DNA of 64,000 nt from Tritrichomonas musculus. Its lineage: Eukaryota; Parabasalia; Tritrichomonadida; Tritrichomonadidae. The stretch is from NCBI GenBank assembly GCA_039105265.1, contig JAPFFF010000007.1, positions 2,604,001-2,668,000 of the forward strand. The letters are read 5' to 3'. The position numbers and the translations under genes are program-made. Under the pieces are notes generated by a model that saw nothing but the letters and a program-made list of their open reading frames with translations, was not told where the DNA came from and did no database searches. This document shows positions 17,370 to 24,724 of this stretch, in pieces. Numbering within the stretch: position 1 is the stretch's first letter; each line of letters begins with the position of its first letter.

Positions 17370-18833
17370 TTACATTCTTTTTGATTTATCTTTTGGTACA
17401 CCAGATTCTACATCTTCATGAACATTCCAATAAGGGTATTTATATGATTTAGCTAAATTATATGCACCTTTTTTAATAAAATAATTATAAGTCTCTTGTT
17501 CGATTCTTTCCTTCTCAGCTTGACTCATTTTTTTTTTGGGGAGAGTCGGTTTTTCTGTGTTGTTAGAATGTTTTTGAAAACTGGGTGGTGTAGGTGGGAG
17601 GGCAGCTGTTTCTAATGATTTGCTCTTTAATTCACGTGCAATTCTTTGTCTAATATTAGGTACGTCATCTATTGGATAAGGCCATTTACCATCATGCAAT
17701 AATATCCTTGCATTTTGCATCATTAATATAGCACAATCAATATCATTATTTTGTTTAGGAACACGATTATATCTCATTGGATATTTCTGATTAATGCCTT
17801 GTGATTTCAAGAATTTATTTATTATTTTACCGATATCTGGGTATGCTTTCATGTTTGAATCATATACACCGATATCTTTATTGCCATTATCGATTACTAT
17901 TAATATCCAATGTTCCTCTAGTTCAGCAGGAATTACAATGCAATCATAATAATCAATAGGTTTCTTATTAAACTGTGGAGCTTTACTAAGATACTCAAAG
18001 AGAGAGTCCACTGCTTCTTGTTTCGGATTCTCATATAGATAATAAAACCAATCAGGAGGCAATAAGGCTACATGTCCTATTCTTTTCACCTTTTTTCCTT
18101 TTTCTACTAATAGTTTTAGATATGGATATACTTCTTTTGATTCTAATTGTGAATTATTATCAGTGATTGCATTATAATCAATAAATTGGTCTAGATCCAT
18201 TGGAGGTGTTGGTGGTCTTGATGTGTGCCTTGATGTTTGTTTTGATGATTGAGGGGATGTTTGTGGGGGTGGGGGAGGAGATGGCGCTCTTGATGTACCG
18301 CTTGATGATAATGTAGATGTTTGAGAAGAAGACGATGAAGATGCCAACTTTTTAAGTATAGGTTTGGCCGAAGACGATGACTTTTTCTGAAAGATTGTTT
18401 TATTTTGTGATGGCTCTTCTTGAGGTGGCGGTAATGCATCATCATGCTCTGGCTTCACCCATTTTGCATGTCTTTTTGGTTTGGGCTTATAATATTTTAT
18501 GAACTTAAAGGCAGCATTATTGTCACTTTGCACCTTCCCATATTTAATGAAATAACGCCAAGCAGATTTAGCATTAGGCGATCCTTTATAGGCCAAAATT
18601 TCACCACTAAAACGTTCTCTAAATAATTTGCCCTTCATATTATTCGCAAATATTTCTAATTCATCCCTAAACCCCTTTGCTGGTATCCAATTATAGGGCA
18701 CTAAACATGTCACATAATTATTTGTGATATCTATGTATTTAAAATTGTGTTCTCTTTTCAAATCTGTAACTTTTTGATTTGTTATAGGTGGATTAAAACG
18801 AATTTGACCTTGAATAATTATTATATCTGACAT
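17370..18833 (-). CDS. Ulp1/adenain-like cysteine protease with N-terminal extension
   Basis: A maturation protease expected to process virion proteins. In the 487 residues the C48-type catalytic elements are EEHWILIVID (His 308), VYDSN (Asp 325), PKQNN (Gln 361) and DIDCAIL (Cys 367), in the usual order. Residues 1-110 form a separate unrecognised domain, joined by a long Ser/Pro/Thr-rich linker (about 135-215). That linker makes it much longer than adenain. The ATG is preceded by TTTTTATTCAAA, the motif common to the late-type genes here. Confidence 0.85.
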   Translation of the reverse strand: MSDIIIIQGQIRFNPPITNQKVTDLKREHNFKYIDITNNYVTCLVPYNWIPAKGFRDELEIFANNMKGKLFRERFSGEILAYKGSPNAKSAWRYFIKYGKVQSDNNAAFKFIKYYKPKPKRHAKWVKPEHDDALPPPQEEPSQNKTIFQKKSSSSAKPILKKLASSSSSSQTSTLSSSGTSRAPSPPPPPQTSPQSSKQTSRHTSRPPTPPMDLDQFIDYNAITDNNSQLESKEVYPYLKLLVEKGKKVKRIGHVALLPPDWFYYLYENPKQEAVDSLFEYLSKAPQFNKKPIDYYDCIVIPAELEEHWILIVIDNGNKDIGVYDSNMKAYPDIGKIINKFLKSQGINQKYPMRYNRVPKQNNDIDCAILMMQNARILLHDGKWPYPIDDVPNIRQRIARELKSKSLETAALPPTPPSFQKHSNNTEKPTLPKKKMSQAEKERIEQETYNYFIKKGAYNLAKSYKYPYWNVHEDVESGVPKDKSKRM

Positions 18834-18849
18834 TTTGAATAAAAATAAA

Positions 18850-19161
18850 TTACGGCATTTTACGATTATAATTGTTTTCAGAATGTGTTACCCATCGTAA
18901 ATTACATAGACGGTTATCTTTACGATTACGGTTTTTATGATCGACTTCTTTTTTGTGAACAGGATCATCGTTAGGCAAAAATTGTTTGGCAATAATAACG
19001 TGTTTTAAATAGTTTACACCATTCAAATTAACCGTCAAATAACCTTCATTATGTTTTGAATCTTTCAATGGTTTACGTGTCTTCTTATTTCTTATTGTGA
19101 AAGGGTATTTATTTAAAATCTCATAGTCATTTATAAAGCCTTTTAATGGAACAAAGCTCAT
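18850..19161 (-). CDS. HNH homing-type endonuclease (103 aa)
   Basis: A small HNH nuclease of the kind found as free-standing homing enzymes in phages and mobile elements. The C-terminal part has the core: VDHKNRNRKDNRLCNLRWVT at about residues 73-92, then SENNYNRK. The preceding YLTVNLNGVNYLKHVIIAKQ matches the beta-hairpin and helix before the HNH core. It would make DNA breaks; in this element it could be a selfish passenger or help recombination. It lies 17 bp from the protease gene and 17 bp from the Rep-like gene. Confidence 0.8.
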   Translation of the reverse strand: MSFVPLKGFINDYEILNKYPFTIRNKKTRKPLKDSKHNEGYLTVNLNGVNYLKHVIIAKQFLPNDDPVHKKEVDHKNRNRKDNRLCNLRWVTHSENNYNRKMP

Positions 19162-19178
19162 TTTTCAAATACAAAAAA

Positions 19179-19478
19179 TTAATCTAATGGCCGTTCACCA
19201 AATTCTTGGAAGTCATGTTTTCTCGTATTGTTATTCAGTATATATCGAATACACCAGCTGTTTCTACGAGGCACTTCTAAATGAGCATTATGACCAAATA
19301 AGCTCTTAACACACTTCATATCTTCTGGATTTTTGAAATAAATGAATGCATGACCATGATATCTGCCATTCTCACAAGTATCCTCACATGTACATAGATA
19401 AGTGGAGTTATCTGGCAGCTCTTTAGGGTATTCATGTGTCCAGAATGTGATCATATAGTTCCTTCTTTTTCCCCACAT
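19179..19478 (-). CDS. rep: HUH endonuclease, Rep-like (CRESS-type), 99 aa
   Basis: A 99-residue protein that matches the catalytic domain of rolling-circle Rep proteins. It shows a motif 1-like strand YMITFWTHEY (about 8-17), the HUH motif YHGHAFIYF (40-48, His 41 and His 43), a motif 3 region WCIRYILNN (75-83, Tyr 79), and the usual end EFGERP. Such domains nick at stem-loop origins. No helicase follows in the same protein; an SF3 helicase lies 10 kb away in the same element. An upstream in-frame ATG at 19562 would add a hydrophobic AT-rich leader within the terminal repeat, so the ATG at 19476-19478 is preferred. Confidence 0.7.
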   Translation of the reverse strand: MWGKRRNYMITFWTHEYPKELPDNSTYLCTCEDTCENGRYHGHAFIYFKNPEDMKCVKSLFGHNAHLEVPRRNSWCIRYILNNNTRKHDFQEFGERPLD

Positions 19479-19570
19479 TTGTTTTTTGATATGAAGAAAA
19501 AAATTTAAAAATAAAAATAAAAATAGAGAAAAAAAATTTATAAATGGCCTTGGTGAAATCATCGGCGCAG

Positions 19571-19606
19571 TTAGGTCTGGGCGACCGTTAAGGGCGCACA
19601 GCCTAA
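19571..19606. repeat. Subterminal hairpin at right end of element A
   Basis: The minus strand reads GTTAGG-CTGTGCG, an 11-base loop, then CGCCCAGA-CCTAAC. It forms an imperfect GC-rich stem of about 13 pairs in otherwise AT-rich DNA, two bases inside the TATACTACT end. A similar hairpin lies in the same place in element B. Confidence 0.65.
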
Positions 19607-19615
19607 CGTATACTA

Positions 19616-22258
19616 CTACAAGCGTATTGCTGGATTCTCATTGGTTAACCTATGTCGTTCATACCAATCCATCTGTTCAATGTCAGCTAACGTGAGTGTT
19701 GTATTTGGAATTGTAACATCACCATCTGTAGTAGGTGTTAACTCATGAGTTGATACGACAACATTGTATTCATTAGCAACTAACTCATGTACTTCATCCT
19801 GTCCTGTTGCATTGATATCACCTTGTTGCATACTGATGCCGTGTGAGTTGATCGTGATATTTGACTCAGGACTTTGAATTGATATCTCATCACTGCTAAC
19901 ATCAGTTCTAACTGCTATTCTCACATCAATGACAGCTTGAATGGAACCATTCATGTCCCTCACTTCAGTCCAGCTAACTCCCATCTCATTATCAACGTTG
20001 CGTGTGAATATATACTCTGGATGTGATGATTCAAATTGATACCTCTCATCTGGTTCCATGCGTTCAATCTGAGCTGCTGTATAAACCGTACCATTGTCAT
20101 TGACACTCCACATTGAGTTGGTATTAACGCTTCTCATTGTGCGTAAGCTTAATTGTTGTGACGTTAACGTGCTGCTTTCATTATCAATTCGTCTCATGTA
20201 TATTATTTTATTAACACCCTTATCATTGACACGTGTTACGTATATCAAGCCGAATCGATTGTCACCTACTCGTCTAACCATGATGTCACCTATTTGTGGA
20301 CCTTCAATTGGATCGTATGTGTTCAAATCAAGTAGTTCATCTATTGATAGGTTTGATAATGATTCAATGGTATGATCACCGAATAATGGTTGACTAAAAG
20401 CTGATGTATTGGTAACTGTTTCATGAGTCAATCTAACAGCTGGTGTGTTGGTGGTAGTTGCATCATCATCAATATCATCTAACTCCATCTCATCAGTGTT
20501 AGTAATAGTGTGATCGACAATGGTATTGCTGTTAGTTCGTTCTCTCCATCTACGTCGCAACTCACGTACAGAGTCAGTGATGGTATGCAATGATTGTTGA
20601 ATCGTACGTGTTGCATCAACTATGGCTGGTATGCGATCTAGTGTCAAACCCCCAGCAATCAATGTGGTAGTTGCATTGCCAATTTGAGTTAATGAATCTA
20701 ATGCACTTAATACGAGATCAGTTGCTGTCATAGATGATACCGCTGCTGGTATGGTTGTCTGACCAGGTATGAATCGTTTAAGCACATGACTCTCTGCATT
20801 AGTGTCCATATCAAGTATGAACTTACCACTGATTGGTTGCTTGCCACCTGGATAATCATCACCGCCTAAACCAGGGTAGGTGAAATCTTCAGTACGATAT
20901 GTGTTGATACTCACGTTATCACTGCTCATCGTTAGGTTTGATAATGCACTCACCATCTTAACGAATCCAGTTAATACACTGAGTATGTCATTAGCAATGG
21001 ATAGGCCACTCTTGATTGAGTCAGTGAATTCATTGTAAGCTGCTTGTAATCGTAGTTGTTCTTGTATGCCATTGATGATTGCACGTAAAGTGGAGTAGTC
21101 ATATGCAAGTACGTCAACAGTACCACCAACTACGTTTAGATCCCTACGCATTGTCATGATGTTATCTGCCCATATGATTTTCGATGAGTACACGTTATGA
21201 TCTGTGACGAGTGTGGTACAATTACGTGGATCAGGTTTAACTTCATAAAACTGTTGTATGATCATTACATCGAATGGATTGAATGTATCATCAGCTAGTT
21301 GTGGTGTTTGTTCGAAGTATTGCTTTTCAATGTAGATGTTGATGTCATTATTAGCATTTGCCTCTGGTACTACCTTGTTTGAGTGCACTGCTTCACGACG
21401 ATAGTTGAATGATTCAATGACTGGGTTATCGTTCCATGTATGAATGTAACTCATGCTGAGTGGTGATATTGGATGAAGATCCCATCTCAATGGGGTGACG
21501 TATAGTTTATCATTAACGGTGAATGTAATGTCGGCCATCAAGTAGAGTAGGTTGTCTGATTTGATGTTGTTGACTTTGATGGTAAACTCTTGTGCATCAC
21601 ATGAGCTGCCATTGATGGTGTACTTAGGTGTTGACGATAGTTTGATCGTTGAGTTCGATTCATTAAGTTCAATGATGGTGCTATCTTTCTGTGCCACTCT
21701 CCAGTTGGTGATGTGGTTTGATAGTAAGGTTGCAACGTTTGATGTGTCAGTAACAGTTTCAATGCATGATAACCACTTAACGATGTAGTCAGAGTGTTGA
21801 ACGATTAAACATGGGCTACCATTGTTGTTGGTTGTGGTTGACTGCTTAGCGAATGATAAGTTAACGACGTTATTACCTGACCATGACTTACCATTCCATG
21901 TCAATGCCCATGAGTGGCCATAGAGATAATCATTGAATTCAAAGCGTGTGTCAAGTGGAATGTTGTAGTTTGAATCGATGTTCCATGTCATGACATAGTA
22001 CTTTGACGTTTGACTTATGGATGATGGTTTGTATAGGTAAAGCTGATCTGATTCATTAAGTGTGAATTGAGTATTATCCTTAATGGTTGTTTGCATTGAT
22101 TGTAATGCATCATCGATTTCTTTCTTAGTATAGATGCAATTGATATGTACATCATCTGTTTTGCCATTGCGTGTTAATTTTAATTCACCATTACGTATTC
22201 TCATATCGTAACCCTTATCAGTGAGTGATAGTGCTTGAGCAGCAAGTGGTGCTATCAT
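19616..22258 (-). CDS. Large fibre-like virion protein of element B, interrupted by element A
   Basis: An 880-residue reading frame, the largest structural-type gene seen. The N-terminus contains CIYTKKEID at about residues 41-49, like phage fibre YTKxEID modules, and matches the partial gene at 1-351. It is rich in Thr, Asn, Ser and Asp, with no enzyme motif and no clear membrane segment. The frame ends in a TAG supplied by the AGTAGTATA terminus of element A, so the original protein was longer or different at its end. Its start is 14 bp from that of the divergent partner. A receptor-binding or spike role is inferred. Confidence 0.55.
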   Translation of the reverse strand: MIAPLAAQALSLTDKGYDMRIRNGELKLTRNGKTDDVHINCIYTKKEIDDALQSMQTTIKDNTQFTLNESDQLYLYKPSSISQTSKYYVMTWNIDSNYNIPLDTRFEFNDYLYGHSWALTWNGKSWSGNNVVNLSFAKQSTTTNNNGSPCLIVQHSDYIVKWLSCIETVTDTSNVATLLSNHITNWRVAQKDSTIIELNESNSTIKLSSTPKYTINGSSCDAQEFTIKVNNIKSDNLLYLMADITFTVNDKLYVTPLRWDLHPISPLSMSYIHTWNDNPVIESFNYRREAVHSNKVVPEANANNDINIYIEKQYFEQTPQLADDTFNPFDVMIIQQFYEVKPDPRNCTTLVTDHNVYSSKIIWADNIMTMRRDLNVVGGTVDVLAYDYSTLRAIINGIQEQLRLQAAYNEFTDSIKSGLSIANDILSVLTGFVKMVSALSNLTMSSDNVSINTYRTEDFTYPGLGGDDYPGGKQPISGKFILDMDTNAESHVLKRFIPGQTTIPAAVSSMTATDLVLSALDSLTQIGNATTTLIAGGLTLDRIPAIVDATRTIQQSLHTITDSVRELRRRWRERTNSNTIVDHTITNTDEMELDDIDDDATTTNTPAVRLTHETVTNTSAFSQPLFGDHTIESLSNLSIDELLDLNTYDPIEGPQIGDIMVRRVGDNRFGLIYVTRVNDKGVNKIIYMRRIDNESSTLTSQQLSLRTMRSVNTNSMWSVNDNGTVYTAAQIERMEPDERYQFESSHPEYIFTRNVDNEMGVSWTEVRDMNGSIQAVIDVRIAVRTDVSSDEISIQSPESNITINSHGISMQQGDINATGQDEVHELVANEYNVVVSTHELTPTTDGDVTIPNTTLTLADIEQMDWYERHRLTNENPAIRL

Positions 22259-22272
22259 TTACCATCGATAAA

Positions 22273-23031
22273 ATGATACTTTCATTGAAAAGCATTGGGC
22301 CAGACTACAATCGTATACGTGCTAACATACAAATACCATGGAACTGTCAATATATTGAGTACTACGTTGCGTCAATCAATACAAAGAATGTGTTACTCAT
22401 ATCACGCGATGATAGTATAACATATGAGTGGGACGATAATGATTTTGCGCATACACACCACATTACCACTAAGGTGTTGGAAGACAGATACTATTCATTA
22501 CCAACTGATATACCCGATTTGTTTAACGAGCAAGATGCTACTGGGCAACCAATTATGGAAGCACGTATAAATAACAATACTAACATCATTTATTTAACAC
22601 CACATGTTGATGACTTCAATGTCAAATCAATATCACATCGCTTAGCATTGATTACTGGGTTGTATAACTTGCCGCTTAACCAACAATTGGCAAATGGTGT
22701 GGCAACAAAATGTGACATTCCAATATTAGACTACGCTAACAAGCTATACTTGATATCAAAGCAAGGTCAAGCTATTCAATCCAACATAGATGATGCTGAG
22801 TATACACCATCAGTGATAGCTAGCATTGATCATGTCATTCGATATGGTGTGCCAATCATACAGAACTTTGAAACGTATGGTAAGCCAATCAAAAATGTTG
22901 TTAACATTGATTCATTTAAACAGATTGAGTTGGAGTTGGTTGACTTCGAATATCAGCCAGTTAAGTTGATGTCACCTATGTTCGTTACAATTAAGGTTAA
23001 CCCATGCGATCCACCAAAGATGACGCTGTAA
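22273..23031 (+). CDS. Conserved Polinton virion-like protein of element B (252 aa)
   Basis: Homologue of the gene at 368-1105 in element A, with shared IPWNCQYIEYYVASIN, HRLALITGLYNLPL and VDFEYQPVKLMSPMFVTIKV segments. An upstream in-frame GTG at 22225 overlaps the divergent gene; the ATG at 22273 aligns with the element A start and is used. The function is unknown; the constant pairing with the fibre-like gene suggests a spike or penton partner. The stop is 7 bp from that of the convergent bZIP-like gene. Confidence 0.65.
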   Translation: MILSLKSIGPDYNRIRANIQIPWNCQYIEYYVASINTKNVLLISRDDSITYEWDDNDFAHTHHITTKVLEDRYYSLPTDIPDLFNEQDATGQPIMEARINNNTNIIYLTPHVDDFNVKSISHRLALITGLYNLPLNQQLANGVATKCDIPILDYANKLYLISKQGQAIQSNIDDAEYTPSVIASIDHVIRYGVPIIQNFETYGKPIKNVVNIDSFKQIELELVDFEYQPVKLMSPMFVTIKVNPCDPPKMTL

Positions 23032-23038
23032 AAATGAT

Positions 23039-23284
23039 CTATTTTTGTTCTGCACTAATGTTGGTTGTTATGGCAGCCTTAAATGCACGCAACTCAATGA
23101 GCTCTTGCTTTTTACGTTCACGGTATTGCTTTTGTTGTTGCCTTCTAGCATTGATACGTTCTTCATCAGTGAGGTAAAGCTTTTTACGACCACGCTTTTT
23201 AGGTTCATTAACAATACCCTGCTTTGATTTAAGTGATTTAACTACAGCTGTATCGTTAAACAATTCAGTGTTGATGCTTGACAT
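23039..23284 (-). CDS. bZIP-like basic-region protein of element B
   Basis: Homologue of the 76-residue protein at 7014-7244. It has KKRGRKKLYLTDEERINARR followed by QQQKQYRERKKQELIELR, a bZIP-like basic region, and lacks a long zipper. The ATG at 23282-23284 (MSSINTEL) is preferred over one seven codons upstream because it matches the element A start in length and context. Its presence in both elements, in spite of different gene order, marks it as a functional Polinton component in this host. DNA binding is inferred. Confidence 0.55.
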   Translation of the reverse strand: MSSINTELFNDTAVVKSLKSKQGIVNEPKKRGRKKLYLTDEERINARRQQQKQYRERKKQELIELRAFKAAITTNISAEQK

Positions 23285-23305
23285 TTGCAAGGAGATAAAA
23301 ATCAT

Positions 23306-23789
23306 ATTATGAAATGTGATATGAAAACAAAATGAAAATTTTATGTGCTTATTATGTAATGCATTATGTAATGTAGTGGGAATGGTTTAAATATCATATT
23401 GCAACTACTTAGTGTCTGGCCAGACAGGTACAGTTGTTGAGTCATGAAGCGTGTCTCCCAGCTTCGGCGGCAGGCATGAGTTCGATTCATAGCAGTACCG
23501 ATTTTTCGTGTTATTTTATCACACTTGTGATGGAGCCTGTAGCGAATCAACACCTAAGGTAAGCCATTGCTTGTGATATGTGTAACACGAAAGCATCTAC
23601 TAGTAGGTGTATCTTTGTAATGAACGTGTTAAATCACGTTCCCCAACCATAGTGTGTGTAGTTCCTTTCCTGTGAGGGGTTGATGTACAATCCCGGGTAC
23701 GTATGTTGATTCCTCATCGAATGCATAACACACTCACGAAGACGGTTGGTTTTTGCACTCTTGTTTTTGCGTTTGCATGACGTGTTGAA
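23306..23789. other. Non-coding stretch with a tRNA-like segment and hairpin
   Basis: No convincing gene. At about 23431-23502 the + strand has an acceptor-like GGTACAG...CAGTACC pair enclosing GAGTTCGATTC, close to a tRNA B box, with GC-rich DNA between. The anticodon arm does not fold, so it is at best a tRNA-like remnant. A hairpin AACGTG-N6-CACGTT lies near 23623-23640. Confidence 0.4.
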
Positions 23790-24175
23790 TGATGTGTGTG
23801 ACTGTACATTTAATGTATAGCATAGTGTATCACTTAATGCATAACATAGTGCATCACTTAATGTATAACATAGTGTATCACTTAATGCATAACATAGTGC
23901 ATCACTTAATGTATAGCATAGTGCATCACTTAATGTATAGCATAGTGCATCACTTAATGCATAACATAGTGCATCACTTAATGTATAACATAGTGCATCA
24001 CTTAATGTATAACGTAGTGCATCACTTAATGTATAACATAGTGCATCACTTAATGCATAACATAGTGCATCACTTAATGTATAACGTAGTGCATCACTTA
24101 ATGTATAACATAGTGCATCACTTAATGTATAACGTAGTGCATCACTTAATGTATAACATAGTGCATCACTTGACT
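23790..24175. repeat. Tandem array, 24-bp unit (AACATAGTGCATCACTTAATGTAT)
   Basis: About sixteen units of 24 bp with the core CATAGTGCATCACTTAATG, varying only at a few places (TATAAC or CATAAC, ATAGCATAG, AACGTAG). Because 24 is a multiple of three, it gives a long repetitive frame on the + strand (8-residue repeats), which I do not regard as a gene. It lies between two minus-strand genes of element B. Confidence 0.85.
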
Positions 24176-24207
24176 ACACATTGAGTTGGTGACCAAAAAT
24201 GAATCGT

Positions 24208-24660
24208 TTAAACTGTATCATCAATAGCATTTCTAAATGCTTCAACTGAGTTCTGCTCATTGAGTTTACTTCTATATTCATTGATGGCATCATTTGCTTT
24301 GGCATAGATTGATTCATAACGTTTCAACTCATGACGTAAGCATAACTTATCAATGTAGTATTTGTAATAGGTATGTGTTTCATTGTTGTCTGATACAAAC
24401 TGACGTGGTGTTAGGTCAATGGTCAACAGCATTGGATTACGATAAATGGTTCGATAACGATTCTCACGTACAGTTATGTATGGTACCTTACCAAATATGT
24501 TAATCAACCCATTCATATCAATGGTTCTGTTACCATCGATGACTAATAATGGTCGTACACTAATGCCAAATTCAATAGGGTATATCTTACTATCAAGGTA
24601 GACAATTAACTTATCATCATTAGTTGGTTTGATTTCTTCAACGAAGCTAGTAACTGACAT
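24208..24660 (-). CDS. Hypothetical protein of element B (150 aa)
   Basis: Not recognised. The first half is beta-rich (KLIVYLDSKIYPIEFG, VPYITVRENRYRTIY), the second half helical with charged residues (DKLCLRHELKRYESIYAKANDAINEYRSKL). The ATG at 24658-24660 (MSVTSF) follows TTTTTATTCACACACAAACA, the promoter-like context of other element genes; an ATG thirteen codons upstream would put that motif inside the protein. It is downstream of the polymerase on the same strand. Confidence 0.5.
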   Translation of the reverse strand: MSVTSFVEEIKPTNDDKLIVYLDSKIYPIEFGISVRPLLVIDGNRTIDMNGLINIFGKVPYITVRENRYRTIYRNPMLLTIDLTPRQFVSDNNETHTYYKYYIDKLCLRHELKRYESIYAKANDAINEYRSKLNEQNSVEAFRNAIDDTV

Positions 24661-24724
24661 TGTTTGTGTGTGAATAAAAATAACAATGGTGAAATGCAAT
24701 GTTTATACATGAATTGTTGTAGTG

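Larger units (their letters stand above)
1..19617. mobile_element. Polinton/Maverick element A (left end outside window)
   Basis: A virus-like DNA transposon of the Polinton/Maverick family. Parts seen: pPolB, double jelly-roll capsid, A32-like packaging ATPase, DDE integrase, Ulp1-type protease, candidate minor virion proteins, SF3 helicase, HNH and HUH endonucleases, a bZIP-like protein and a possible cargo gene. The right terminus is the outward motif TATACTACT at 19609-19617, with a hairpin just inside it. The left terminus and target duplication lie before position 1. Most genes are open, so it looks largely whole with about one or two breaks, both in low-complexity genes. It appears to be the youngest of three nested elements, since it interrupts a gene of element B. 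The family call is firm; the exact right end could be off by a few bases. Confidence 0.85.

Noticed and set aside
23789-24184. 131-codon frame with MYNIVHHL repeats
   Set aside because: It is the translation of the 24-bp tandem array; the reverse strand gives a similar artefact and no independent coding signal is seen.
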